A stretch of 64,000 nt of DNA, taken from the NCBI GenBank assembly GCA_028829895.1, contig CM054178.1, forward strand, positions 102,166,058-102,230,057. Reading direction: 5' to 3'. Both the position numbers and the translations under genes were made by a program. Shown piece by piece: positions 49,590 through 63,999 of this stretch (position 1 is the first letter of the stretch; every line of letters begins with the position of its first letter). Below the pieces are notes generated by a model. That model searched no databases. It was not told the origin of the DNA and worked only from the letters and a program-made list of their open reading frames with translations. The DNA comes from Sinotaia quadrata (taxonomy: Eukaryota; Mollusca; Gastropoda; Architaenioglossa; Viviparidae).

Positions 49590-51070
49590 TTTCGATGTCC
49601 TGATTTCAAAAGTGCTTAAATGTTTTAATCATTGGTTAGAATATAATAAAGCGTATACATGATCAAACAACAGTGAAACTTTTGTCTAAATTAACAAAAT
49701 ACACTACAATCTGCTTTCGAGAAAAGACTCTTGGTCATAATGTCCCAGTAAGGATCTGTTTGCGAGTCGTCTGCTACTTTCGCAGAGATGAGATTAATTA
49801 TATATTTAGTTTGCAGCCAGAAAGAAAATCTGAATTATAATATAAAAAAAACCCCAAGTTTTAGATAAACTTCTTTTGATATATATTATGTTTGTTGCTG
49901 CTTCAAAACAACTAGTTATGAATTAATTTATTAAGTTTAATTTTGAATCTAACGTGCGAAAATGTATAAAACTATCATCTACGGATTCTACGCTAATCAA
50001 TTAAGCATTCCCTGACCGTGTGTATGGTTTGTGTGAAATAAACAGCATTCTAGACATACGAAAGGCCTACTCTTGGTATTGAAAGATTGCAAATTTGAGA
50101 TGTATCGATAAATCGAGTGTTGTTTTTTTTAGACAGCATTTTAGTTATTAAAAGAATTCCTACTTTAATTCTGTCTGTCATTTGTCAAAATGTTCGAAGA
50201 GAAAAAAAGAGAGAGAGAGAATGATGTTGGTGGAAAATCATACATTTTCGTCTGATGCTCTATGATGTTTAGTATTAATGTCATATGATCTTTTGGTGTG
50301 ATTTGTTTGGTATTAGTAATTTCAGTCTTTCGTTCCCACACACTTTAATAATATTGCGACATAAAATTTTGACTAGACTGGCCGCTATAAGACGAATGCT
50401 ATTGATATTATAATTTAATGACTGCCTCCACATTATAATGGATGCTTTTTCTAAAATTCATGAATTTGAGTGTCGTTACTTATTATCAATGGGTTCTAAG
50501 CTCTTCGTGGGCAATTTAATTAATTTCATAAACGATGTTCATTCATTCACTTCTATTTAAAGTCCACGTCCAACATTTTTTGATTTCGCTTGACGTACGT
50601 ACGCATTGTCTGTGAATCACTCTTCACAACAGTAGTGCAATCACTCTGCACAACTTGTCATTTAGACTCCTGCCCAAGAACCAGACAATTAATTTACGCC
50701 CATTAACTGCTGCTGTCATCTTCTTATACTTGTGTATTGACATACTTCTCAATCTTTCCCTGAATAAAAGACGATACGCAGCCTTCGTACGGTATTCTCG
50801 AAAGACAACCGCTAAAAAGGAGTTGGTTATTAATTGTATCACGTATCCTTTACACCAATGGTTTATTTATTTTTGAAATTATCAATTAATATATATATAT
50901 ATATATATCAATTTTACAATAGTATGAATGTCTCTATCTGCCCCTCCCACACTTTATACACACACATAGCATACTTACATACAAAATGAAATAACATTAA
51001 AAATATATACGATAGTGTAAAGGCGAAAATGCAGATTATTACACTAACCCAAATTAATATTAATTCTAAA
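49590..51070. other. Intergenic, nothing recognised
   Basis: AT-rich; (TA)n near 50890-50908. Overlapping short open frames at 50624-50876 on both strands have no family motif. Confidence 0.55.
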
Positions 51071-51074
51071 TATT

Positions 51075-51350
51075 TTGAATTTTATTCTTCTTCAATTTCG
51101 ACAAAGTTTATCTCGAAATCTTTGCCGTATAAATATTCGTAGGCCGTTTTGGACAGCCAACTTTGGTCCAGTCGGGAACAAAGGAACAAAGGGGTGTAAA
51201 TTAACTAGTGGCGATCCGCGTATCTCGATGTTCGACAGACGCTCACGTAACATCACCGCTCGCGTATCACAGGCGCAGGCAGGGAGGTTCGACCCATTGT
51301 GGTTAACGTCTAAGAGTCGAAACAACGATAAGAACCCTGACCCTTAGAAC
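51075..51350. other. CpG-bearing intergenic segment 1
   Basis: An island of balanced base composition with many CpGs (GGCGATCCGCGTATCTCGAT, CACCGCTCGCGTATCAC). Open on both strands for 70-90 codons without recognisable domains. Could be a regulatory island or old transposon. Function unknown. Confidence 0.4.
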
Positions 51351-51699
51351 ACTGTCTGCCAACCGTGGCTATGTAACAAAAGACAGAGGTAAAGGGCATT
51401 AATTACGGTCGAGGGTAAGCAGGTGCTCGAAAAACCCAAATGATTAAATATGATGACCAAAGCGAATTTCATTTCACTCAGAGGCCCGTAAACGACTCCC
51501 TTGTGGAAATTGGTGCAGAATAAGACTCTGTCTGAAATAGTAAATATATTTTGTAAATAATGATTCGCAAATTCTACTTATTACAAATTTCGATTGTATT
51601 TTTTCTTGCAAATGGTTGTATTTTAAAATGATTGAAATTGTAATGTTATTCTTAGTATCGAGCAAACGCACGTAAAGAAATTCAAATGAGAACCAAGAA

Positions 51700-53060
51700 T
51701 AAAATTACAGACTGAAAACTTAGTAAAACATGAGCTGATGTGCGCAAACACTTGTATATTCCATCTACACTGAGAGCGTCAGCGTTATCTTCAGTTAGAG
51801 ACCTTGGCCCTGATTCAACCTTGGTCTAAAAGTACTGCCACTTGAGGATTCCAGACTGTTGTGAGAAACCCAGTTGGTCAAGAAGACAACGGAAAAGGGG
51901 AGGCAAGCAGTAAAGTTCGCTGGAACCAGAGCTATTTGGAAGAGATACAGAAACACCACGTGGGTATTACACGTGATGCAGACAGGACAGTCTGTGATGG
52001 AGAATACTGTCTAGGAGATCAGTATTGGTGGGTGAAATTCACCAGTAATACGGGTTTCTGACAAATAGGGAAGTAGATGGAACGGATGAACTAGTGAAGT
52101 AATGAGTGACTCAGGTATCAAGTGCAAGGAATTTAGATAGCTGAATTTCTGTGTAAGAATTCCTTTTAGATTGGAACTGTAACCCAGGACACTTAGTTAA
52201 CAGAGTGTAACACCAGAACAGTGTATGTGTAACCAAGTTCCTGACAAAAACTGTGAATAGACGAACGTTCCAGTAAAGAGTCAAATGAAAGACTTTTCCA
52301 AACTTGTTCATCTGTAGCCAGCATTGCACACCAAACGACAGTGCCAGGCCATAGATGGAGACAATGATCACAAATTACATCAGGTGAATGTGAACTTATG
52401 CTTGTGACATATGTCTGTATTTGTTCCTTGATTAATGTAATTTCTGATTCTGATTCTTTTCTTATAGTCTAGTTGATAATGATTATAACAAGATATAACT
52501 TCCTGATTATTTGAAAACCTAGTAATTGTTCTAGGCAACATATTGAAATTATTCATTTTTCTGACTGTATAATTTTCTAGTAATTGTTCTAGGGAATTAA
52601 CACATGATTAATATTCCTAATTTAAAGTTTAGAGTGAGTGATAAGCTTTGAGAGAACTGTGCATCTCTGATATCTCGCTTTGAGTGAAATTTAATTGTTA
52701 TGTAATTTAGTAACTGATTTATTATTGTTCTTTTCTTTTAATAAATTGTTATTATTTTACCTATCCACTCTCATCATTTCTGAAGAGGGGTAAATGTGTA
52801 GATGACGGTGGGGGCAGCCAATGACGTAATAACGACGACAAAGACAGTCTAAAGACACATTTCTTAGGGTAGGTCCGTCATCGAATGGAGAGATAAATGT
52901 GAGGGCCGAGATAACGACTCTTAGACTGACGAGAATAGTTTAGCTAGGGCCGGTTACCTTGGACGAGTAACACCTGGAGGAAGGAAGTAATTAGTGACGT
53001 AACCCAGGGCTTGACTTAGTCACTCCCAGACCGCGAAAGACAAAGACCCTGTCGTGAACA
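51700..53060. other. Intergenic segment with unknown transcript/LTR-like look
   Basis: Less AT-rich than the introns. 52735-52785 has an AATAAA signal followed by CTATCCACTCTCATCA; 52800-53060 is CpG-rich (GTAATAACGACGACAAAG, GGCCGAGATAACGACTC). A solo LTR or a non-coding exon set are both possible. No terminal duplication was found by eye. Confidence 0.35.
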
Positions 53061-53239
53061 TAGTGTATGATTGCGGGAGAAATTGAATGTGGAGAGAAAA
53101 TTATTAAAATATAAATTTTATCACACAATAAGCAATCAGAGACACAATATCCATTCACAAATAGCTGTTGAATGTTTCACTTCATCTGCTTCATTTATAA
53201 TCTTGCTCCATATCAACATGTATATACTACTACAAACTA

Positions 53240-53953
53240 ATACTATTTATTTCTCCACACTCACGTCATTTATTGAGAGGAAATCAACCTCCGTTTATAC
53301 ATCACTTTATATATGAAATACATGAAATACATATGTGTCTCTCTTTGATCAGTATTGCCATATTATGTGTGTGTACACACACAAAAAATGTACAAATTAA
53401 TCATGATTGACAGACACACCTACATTTGCAAAATAATAGTAATCCATACAACAAAACAAAAGAAAAAATTAATGATATACATATACCTAATATAAAACTG
53501 AAATCAGAACATAAATACCAGCTAAGAGTGGATAACTTCTCAATTCCTTAAATGTCAATAGCGGATGGAGAAAACAAACAGGGAAAGTCCTAGGACAAAT
53601 TAGATATTATATTAATAATAATCCGAAATGAAAACAAAGCAAAATTAAACTTTGGGAATAATTAAATTGATACAATTAAAAGAAAACAAATCAACAATCC
53701 TCCCTCCCCACCCCACCCTACAAAAAATAAGAAGTTTAATAGCCTAAAAAGACATTTCTAAATCTTTAACTCGATAGTTGTTACAAGAAAACACATTTCG
53801 ACAAACCACTCAATACAAATATCAAATGTTCTCAAAAGAGTCCTAAATCAGGCAGTGAAATAATGAACGAATCATTACTAATGTTATGAACAACATGAAA
53901 ACTACTTTCTCAACTCTTCCATTTTCTGTGAAAAAATAAAAATAAGATCTTTT
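53240..53953 (-). other. Probable actin 3'UTR
   Basis: AT-rich sequence after the stop codon. The nearest AATAAA words on minus are near 53245-53275, so a UTR of about 700 bp is possible. Parts of it recur at 63.1-63.27 kb. Confidence 0.5.
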
Positions 53954-55971
<2,018 letters not shown>

Positions 55972-55980
55972 TCATCGTAT

Positions 55981-55988
55981 TTTATATA
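55981..55988 (-). promoter_or_regulatory. Actin TATA box
   Basis: TATATAAA on the minus strand, 30 bp or so before the inferred transcription start and about 130 bp before the ATG. Confidence 0.8.
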
Positions 55989-56042
55989 GTGGTTTGACCT
56001 CTCGTGTGTTAAGAACGGAATAAGAGTGACATTTTCAAGTCG

Positions 56043-56170
56043 CCTTTTATGGACGTGATTATTATTGCTAGAGGCTAAATTAAGATCCGCTTGCGTGATG
56101 CCTTATATGTAGTGCTGGGTATATTTTATTGGGGTGTCTAATCGCACTATTTACAATAGGCCAAATATGG
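56043..56170. promoter_or_regulatory. Three spaced CArG (SRF) boxes of the actin promoter
   Basis: CCTTTTATGG at 56043-56052 and CCAAATATGG at 56161-56170 are perfect CC(A/T)6GG boxes; CCTTATATGT at 56101-56110 has one mismatch. The starts are 58 and 60 bp apart and the nearest is about 55 bp upstream of the TATA box. CArG boxes bind serum response factor and drive many actin genes. Confidence 0.85.
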
Positions 56171-56179
56171 ATTATTGTA

Positions 56180-57270
56180 AGAGAGCATTGCATATAATGT
56201 TTACGAGTGAGTGTTTGATTATTCAATTTTATTTCATTACTGCAATTTCTTCTATTGTGGCCATTTTGCTTTGGAACTCGAAACATGCACTTTCAATTGG
56301 ATAACAAGCGGATTACGTGAGTCTGTTGCGACTCTGTGTTTTAAACCACGATTTCAAGAAGCCAAGCAACACACAGACTTACATACTCGGACGCACACTT
56401 AAGTTCACACAGAAGCGCCCACACACCGATTGAAAAATCTCATAAACATGCATTAGCCTAGGTAAGCACTCACCTCTTACAATCAATCACGTAAATAAAT
56501 TTTTATTCAACACCAAATATAACACAAATTAAATAAGAACAGACCCTTATATATTGTTTAATAATATACAAGAATTAATTTTTCTCTGTTCAATGTCTGT
56601 GCAGGGAAAGAAAGATGGGCGTGTCAGGATATGACAGTCAATACTTAGGAACCAGTAGGTAACTTCCCTTTGACCAGTAAGTGAAGCAATGCCTGTTGTA
56701 CACCACTCAATTACATTTTACTCGAATCATATTTCATATACCAAACAAAATAATCACGATCGAAGACTTACACTAAGTCACAAACCTATGTAAATAAAAG
56801 CTCACTCACAAACAAAAACAATCTCATGGAATCACAAATACACAAAGTACATCATAAAACATATTTTACCTCCTTTATCAACCGAACGACTCTCACAGAA
56901 CGCTTACCGGTTTTGGTCAAAATTCAAGTTTTCTTTCAACCAAACTTTTGACTTGTTAAATGTACCAGTAACCTTACCAAATTGCTTTCTCCTGCTAAAT
57001 TAATTTGAAAAGCGAATTAAAGCTGTAAAGATTTAGCACTTTAACCATTGCTTGTATACTGCAAATGGGACACTATACGCTTGTTTGAGCCAAACGTTTA
57101 ATTTGTCTAGCTTGCTAAATGTATATTTTAGTTTTCAAAATAATACTGTCAGTTTGTTTTGTCTTGTTAAAATATTTTGCAAGGTAAAAGGTACATTGAG
57201 TATGTTAAATTTGGTATGTCAAACCGTATTCACTGCCGCTTTGGGTCATATTCTAATTAGGTTCAATTCA
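56180..57270. other. Upstream of actin promoter, nothing definite
   Basis: AT-rich; no gene. From about 56930, scattered GTTAAATGTA/CTAAATTA words begin that resemble the repeat arrays at 57279-57450 and 58385-58505. Confidence 0.5.
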
Positions 57271-57278
57271 AACTTTTA

Positions 57279-57450
57279 GATGGGTAAATGTAACTTTTAG
57301 CTGTGTAAATGTAACTTTTACGTGGGTAAATGTAACTTTTAGCTGGGTAAAAGTAACTGTTAGCTGTGTAAATGTAACTTTTAGCTGGGTAAATGTTAGG
57401 TTTAGCTGGGTAAATGTAACTTTTATCTGGATAATTGTAACTTTCAGTTT
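57279..57450. repeat. Minisatellite, about 21-bp unit, 8 copies
   Basis: Units of TGTAACTTTTAGCTGGGTAA, upstream of the actin promoter. Confidence 0.92.
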
Positions 57451-58384
57451 GTCAACACTTATTTACTAATCCGTAACACAGGGAGAATTCGTTTACAGTT
57501 ATATAGCCGATAAATAACGTTGATACATATGAACTGATATTAGTCTTACAATTAATGTGACGTCAGAAGAATTTCCAATTAATTAGTATTTTGAGAAAAA
57601 GTAACAGGACGTTGAAAATGATTACAAATTGGAATTCAATCTTACCACTGCGAAGCTGATCACAGGTAGTTTTTCAACGTTTCATCTTCCCACCGCTCTT
57701 CTTCACACTCACGCACACACACACGCACGTTTGTCTCATAACGTAGGAAGAGACTAGTTGTTGAAATAAATATATGAAAAGGAATTTTCAAATCAAAATT
57801 TATTTAAAACCTTCTTTGTTTTTTTTAGCAATTGGAAGATGTTTGCGGGCATGATGCGTGACTGAAATCTCATACTAAGCCAGTTGAAGAAAGGAAGCAT
57901 TATTGTTAAGAAAAAAGTCTTAATATAATAAATAAATATTAGAAGTTTTAAAGACAAACAGAACAAAGTTAATGCAAAATGTACAGAATGTGATCACAGC
58001 CGTCGTTTGACTAAGATAGTTTACTGAAATGACGATAATTAGCATTTAATTTATTAAATATAAAAACACAAAATGGTCACTGAAGTTTGATTTTGTCATG
58101 AATGTTAAAAAAAAGCTAAAATTACAGTTAGCATGCTAAAGGTAACCTTTGACAATCTAAAAGTTTGGTTGAAGTAAACGGATCCAAACCGCCTGTGAAA
58201 AAGTTTTGACTCGCTACAACATTAAAAATTCGATGCGTTTTAAAGTTCCAAAATAATTTAACAAGGCAAAGCATTTGGTAAGGCAGAAATTCATTTCGCA
58301 AGCTAAAAATGATAGGTAGCAGTATAGTTGGTACATTTCACAAATAAAACTGAGGAGCAAACAAACCTGAATTGTGACCCATCT

Positions 58385-58510
58385 AATTTGACCATTGAAA
58401 GTATTTTCTACAAACTAAAAGTTAATTTTAGCAAGGTAAATGGTAACATTTTCGACAAGCTAATAGTTAATTTTAGCAAGCTAAATGGTAACATTTTCAC
58501 AAGCCAAGAG
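58385..58510. repeat. Tandem repeat, about 42-bp unit, 2-3 copies
   Basis: Units of AAAGTTAATTTTAGCAAGGT and AAATGGTAACATTTTC; the GGTAAATGGTAAC core resembles the 57.3-kb array. Confidence 0.82.
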
Positions 58511-58599
58511 TTTGAAATTTGAATTGTGGCATGAGCCACCTAACATACTTGAGTGCACTCGTCAAAACCTTAGGACAAAAACAGATAAGATAGGGCGAA

Positions 58600-58895
58600 A
58601 GCCGACTCTTATGTAGGTCAGTCATTTATAGCAGTTTAGTAATACTGTAGTAAGCACACTTCCATGTAAGGCGAAATGCAGTACCAGACTTACAAAAAAA
58701 GATCTCTAAGTAAAATAGAATGATCACTGACGAAGCAGTGACAGAATAGCAGTCTGCTTGTTGACATTTCGATTAAGTCAACACACGAGAACATCATCGA
58801 CTCGGGCTCCGGTATATACCCAGTTGGATTTGCCGGGGAGACTGATTTCCCAGAGCAGTGTTTTCCGAGGTTGAGCGGTAGTACGGAAGGTAGGA
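58600..58895 (+). pseudogene. Decayed actin promoter and first exon, inverted relative to the actin gene
   Basis: 58792-58890 aligns with actin coding exon 1 on the opposite strand: ATCATCGACTCGGGCTCCGG, then GTTGGATTTGCCGGGGA, then CCCAGAGCAGTGTTTTCC, followed by a donor-like GGTAGG. It would read IIDSGSGIYPVGFAGETDFP in place of [20 protein letters not shown]. 58708-58730 (AAGTAAAATAGAATGATCAC) matches the actin TATA/start region, and CCATGTAAGGCGA at 58662 matches the nearest CArG box with its flank. No start codon, no exon 2: a dead duplicate. Confidence 0.85.
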
Positions 58896-59104
58896 CACTT
58901 GCTCTAAAACCTTCAGTCAGTGGCCGATGTTCGGTTTCCTTTCGGTGTGTGTATATACATGTGTGGGTGTGAACTTTTTAGAGGAGGTTACCCTTATATT
59001 CCCACATCTCTTTCCAGGCTTTGAAAAGCGGTAATAGAGGTTCCCCATTTTTTTAACAGGTCTGATTGGTTAGACCAATATTGCATATTGTGTGTGTGTG
59101 TGTT

Positions 59105-59307
59105 TCGCTCACACTCACCCCAGAAGCCGCAATAGACCTTTCATCTTTACGACGTTCTCGGTCTTGGTCTGCTTCTGGGGGATTCCCACAGCCTCGCGGT
59201 GCGACTGAGGTGGAGGGCAGGAGGGCTGGCGGAAGGGGGTGAAACGGGTTGCACCAATTTGGCGCACACCTTCAACCGCCCTCCGTCGGGGGGGGGGGGG
59301 GGGGGGG
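59105..59307 (-). mobile_element. LINE 3'-terminal fragment with G20/C20 run
   Basis: On minus: GGCTGTGGGAATCCCCCAGA, AGCAGACCAAGACCGAGAAC and GTCGTAAAGATGAAAGGTCT. The piece around 59125-59200 matches 23397-23480 in the LINE at 23.4 kb. 59288-59307 is a run of 20 G on plus. Only the tail of the element is present. Confidence 0.65.
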
Positions 59308-59309
59308 CG

Positions 59310-60836
59310 AAGCCGCCTTCTTTATAGTACTGCTGTGGGAAGAACAGTCTTTTTACTATATCTTACCACATCTCAACCACAATCACCCACCCTGAATTTA
59401 TGTCTGTAGCATATCAGTCACATGAAATTACTAATATATTAAATGTTGTATGCGATAGTAATGCAATGTAATAAAAATGTATTTACCCTCAGACTAGAAG
59501 CATCTCCGACATAATTCAACATGCAATACAAGCTCTTGACACTTTTGAGTTTAATTAACATTAATCAATCGAAGCAATTATATCTCTCAGTCAGGTTCTC
59601 TGAAGGATTAACATGCTGAGATATTTCATTTATCTACTTGACCCTCATAGTATGATAGTTGTAAATTAATATACATTATAATGAATACAACGTAACTTGT
59701 GTTGATGTTTAAGACGGCATTTCGGTTAAAGGTTTGAGGTAGGTAGGGGCCTACATAAAGTGTATAAATAACATTTTGACGTCGGGGATAGACTGGGAGG
59801 TTATTGACACATACAAGTGCAACTGAAATAACTAAATTTAGTGTCTGTTATTGATAAAATATTATATTGTTAAAATAAATTTGCTTGTATTATTTAAAAC
59901 GGATTCAAATGTCAGTAAATACATAGGGTGTCGCGTCCTACACCTTCAAGTAAGAGTTCTCCAGTATTCACTTAGTCATAGTGTCCCGACTGTTATGCTA
60001 GAACGCTGTTTTTAATTTCTATTATAAATGTATTGTTTATTTACACTTGTGTTGGTATGTAGCCCTATGATGTTAAGTAAGATGCATTTTGTACATATGA
60101 TTCTCCGTACATGTATTTATATCTGGATTATAAACAATGTCAGTAAAATATACATATGCCAAAAAGTAACATCTTAGATAAGCACCATTATTTTATCATC
60201 TGTATACTGCCATAATGTTCACTGAGCGATAAGTATATCGTTGTATCTCTCTCATATACACACTCGCAAGCATTCGCACATAAACATGCATGTTCATTAT
60301 TATACACACACGACATACATGTAGGAAGTTCTAATATGATACAGGTATTATATGGAGAATGTAGTACGACTAATCGTTGCACACCTCATGTTAAGTTAGG
60401 ATGAAGTGAGATGTGATGATGTATATCTTACGGTAACGCACATGCACTAATACAAGCATAATATATTTATAATTATAGGCCTATATTTGCATATTATAAA
60501 TAAAATAAAGCATTAGTTTGCACATATAACGCATTAATAAATTTATTCAGAAATCAACAGGTCTTTCAGATACAAAATTGCAGGTAATATGTATTAATAA
60601 TTAAAAATATCAAGCCAAAATGCCAATAATATTATTAATTTTGGGGGTGAAGTCGTAAATCACATCACAAGATAGTATGCTTACAAAATTGATTTAAAAC
60701 AACAATAAGTATAAAATATTTTCTTATATTTTCTTTCTTCACAAACACAATTTAAAAAATGATCAAAAGTTGACATGACGTCTCAAAGATCTTTAAAGAC
60801 AAATATTTCATTAATCTTCTAAAGAATATTTGGAAA
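59310..60836. other. Intergenic, nothing recognised
   Basis: AT-rich sequence without genes or elements that I can identify. Confidence 0.55.
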
Positions 60837-61080
<244 letters not shown>

Positions 61081-61474
61081 ACGTGTCCAGTTTTTATATA
61101 TAGACCCTGCTTAGGAATTTATAGAATCTTTAATTTAATAATTAAATTAATTTCTTCTCTCCAACCTAAACAGACTGGTTGCTCAAATTTATTTTTCGTC
61201 TATGTTAAAAATGCGTCTTTGTAGTCAAGACAAACAGATTTACGAACTGACAAACTTGCGTACAATAGCCCGGTTTGGAAACCGTTAAAACTCTCTTAAA
61301 TTAATATGCATTCAAAACGTTACATTTAGCTCAATCATCCCCCCTCCAAACCACGATTAGGTCTATATGCATAAGAATCACTACGAAAGAGGTTTTAACA
61401 AATTAAATATGAATTTAATAATTAACATATAACAATAACAATTAATCACGAAGGCACGGTTCTAGATTTAAACA

Positions 61475-61800
61475 ATGGCAATTATCTCAGGGCTCTATCG
61501 GTATGCTAGCGTTCTATGTTTACGAGAAAGTTTTTGCTGCGCAATATTATCTTGGCTTCAGGAGCACAGAGCTGTACTCATCTGCAATAAGTCATGGATG
61601 CCACGTGGTCTAAGGCCGGTTTGGTCCAGTCCACATCATCCCGATACATTCGCTGGTATTACCGATAGTATCAGTAGCCAACCATCTCTCAGTTGCTACA
61701 CTAAAGGTGTACTTGGCGAAGTATCATCAACAATGGCGGCACGGTACTTGTATCATCATCCGACCAAGGTTAATTACAAGGCATGCTCCACGTAGAACGT
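61475..61800 (+). other. Unassigned base-balanced segment, possible 5' exon or promoter
   Basis: An open frame of 106 codons (61475-61795) without known motifs. Near its end ATCAACAATGGCGGCACGG resembles a YY1-type CAAnATGGCGGC element or a start context (MAARYLYHHPTKVN...). Base composition and CpG content differ from the AT-rich surroundings. Could be a promoter, a lost exon or chance. Confidence 0.3.
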
Positions 61801-61809
61801 AGGGCAAAG

Positions 61810-63000
61810 AATATGCAGACATGTAAGTCGGCATATGAAGAGAAAAGACGAAAAGAAAAACCCGCTCTGGAATAGAATTTTAATTCCTATGAGCGATTTG
61901 CTTTTACGTTTGCAAATCCGAAGCACGTGATCGATAATAAATGCTCAGAGTTTAAATCTTTGACTATCGTGTCTTTTACAATATAATTATATTTAAAAGA
62001 TACAATACAGTCCACATGTGTGTTACTTCTAACATTACATGAACGTATGAATTTCCAAACATTTGTAGCATTAAAAATGGAATTCATACAAGGAGATAAA
62101 ATTATAATTCAAATCAAGCATGAGTGCTTTACAAATTAACATTGAAATTACATGCAAGAAAACAATTTGAATTACAAGAAAAATTCGCAACGTGCACAGA
62201 CGTTCCTGCGGCACAAGAGAATTAAGATGTATACAAATTAAAAGATAAAGGTTACAGTTAATTTATATACAATGAACTTTTAGATTTTTGTCATTCCTTA
62301 TTGAATCACGTACATTCGGAGAAAATTGCAATAATCCTGCACAGAATACATACATCAATTCATATACAAAAATACAATTAGCAAATGCAATAATATTGTA
62401 AGAAGTAGACGTGTTACCTTCTCAATAGTAGATTATTACAAGACAACAGGTTTCTTTCTCTCTTTACGACTCAGCAATATCAGCGGCTAGCAAGATGAGC
62501 TGGTGTGTGTGTCCGGCTGGTCTGTGTGCGAGTGGGGAGTTTACCGCATTTTGGTGTATTTAACAAAGTGTATGAATGTGTCACGTGACTGGTCACATGG
62601 TATGCTTGTTGATTCAAACTTACTCGACAATGGTCTAAAGTTGCATAACGTGGGTGAACTCTCTGTTAATTTTCCGATACCGGTGTATCACGGGAAATGC
62701 CCTAACAAAGGAATTCGTTCAAAATTTGATTTTTGAATCCGCAGAACTGGGTTAGGAGTTCATGACACAGAATTTGTCAGAATCCGTCACAGTCTGTCTA
62801 TCTATCTATCTATCTGTTTATCGTGTGTGTGTTTGTCTAACAGAAAAATTACTAAATTATGCTGAAATAGTAGGAAAAAATATTTCTCCTACATTTTCCC
62901 ATTGAAACAAAACTTTAATATAACTAATAATTATTATATAATTATTATCATGATAGAAAGACATATAAAAATAATACTAATCTCTAATATAAATGAAAAA
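61810..63000. other. Intergenic, nothing definite
   Basis: 62450-62750 is less AT-rich. A donor-like GTAACA on minus at about 62420 follows CTATTGAGAAG, but no exon can be proved. A short TATC run lies near 62794-62815. Confidence 0.45.
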
Positions 63001-63094
63001 GAAAAATAATAAAACACTCACACACGAACAATGAAATAATAATGAAAAAGCATTTGACAGAGTATAAACTTCAAAGAGACTGACGAAGTCAACA

Positions 63095-63270
63095 ACAACA
63101 CAAAGCCATTAAATTTTAATGGCGGATGGCGGAAAACAAAATACGTGCAATATTCCAACATTTAAAGCCTCAGAATTATACATTGGTATTAATTAACACA
63201 AAACTAGTATACGAAAACAAACTTCAAGAAACTATCAATTAAAAAATATCATGTGTTCTCAAAAGATATT
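63095..63270 (-). pseudogene. Actin 3'UTR-like fragment (duplicate)
   Basis: AATGGCGGATGGCGGAAAAC at about 63119 matches AATAGCGGATGGAGAAAAC at about 53562, and a second piece (ACTATCAATTAAAAAATATC, then TGTTCTCAAAAGA, about 63231-63262) matches 53810-53842, in the same order and orientation. No actin coding sequence follows to the right, so it is an isolated relic. Confidence 0.5.
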
Positions 63271-63601
63271 CCAAAATCGTACTTTGAAGTACTTTACGAT
63301 TTCAATCTGAATATTGTTTTGAATTCATCAGTAAGAAAAATGCATGAAGACATTTAATTTTTGAAGTGACTTGATTTTTAGAACATTTCGTATTTAATTA
63401 CCACCGTGAATTATAATTAGATGTGTATCCCATTTATATGTAAACGCAATTTTGCATTAGTGACTACTTAGTTAGAAAATCCATTATTATGTGTGAAATC
63501 TTAATTTGTTCATTATAGATTGAATTCTTTTGAAAGTTTCTCTATGTCTGACCTCCCTTTAGTCACATCTCAAGACACACACATGCAACACTCACACATG
63601 C

Positions 63602-63713
<112 letters not shown>

Positions 63714-63945
63714 AAAGAATCGAAAGTCAAACTCCACTTACACATTTTATTTAATAGTTTTATTTTGTATGAAACACTACATAAGGAATAGTTTTTATTG
63801 CAATGTTTGTAAATGTTGCCTTTGATCGGTATTGGCATTTTATATCAGTGCTCACACAAATTCGACAACCAGATTTCTTTTCTGAAGGAGTTACTGTTCC
63901 TGCTAGGACAAAATATGGGTATTATTAAAGATGATAAACAAGCTC

Positions 63946-63948
<3 letters not shown>

Positions 63949-63999
<51 letters not shown>

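Noticed and set aside
50624..50876. Overlapping 72- and 73-codon frames on opposite strands
   Set aside because: No motif, no splice or start support; chance is the simplest explanation.
51286..51295. GGTTCGACCC, resembling a tRNA B box
   Set aside because: No A box at the right distance and no acceptor stem.
58370..58520. Possible CRISPR-like or satellite array
   Set aside because: Eukaryotic context and directly adjacent units without spacers; it is a simple tandem repeat.
58870..58935. tRNA-like A-box/B-box pattern (TTGAGCGGTAG ... GTTCGGTTTCC)
   Set aside because: The left part aligns with the end of actin exon 1 and its donor, and no cloverleaf can be drawn; a SINE is not supported.
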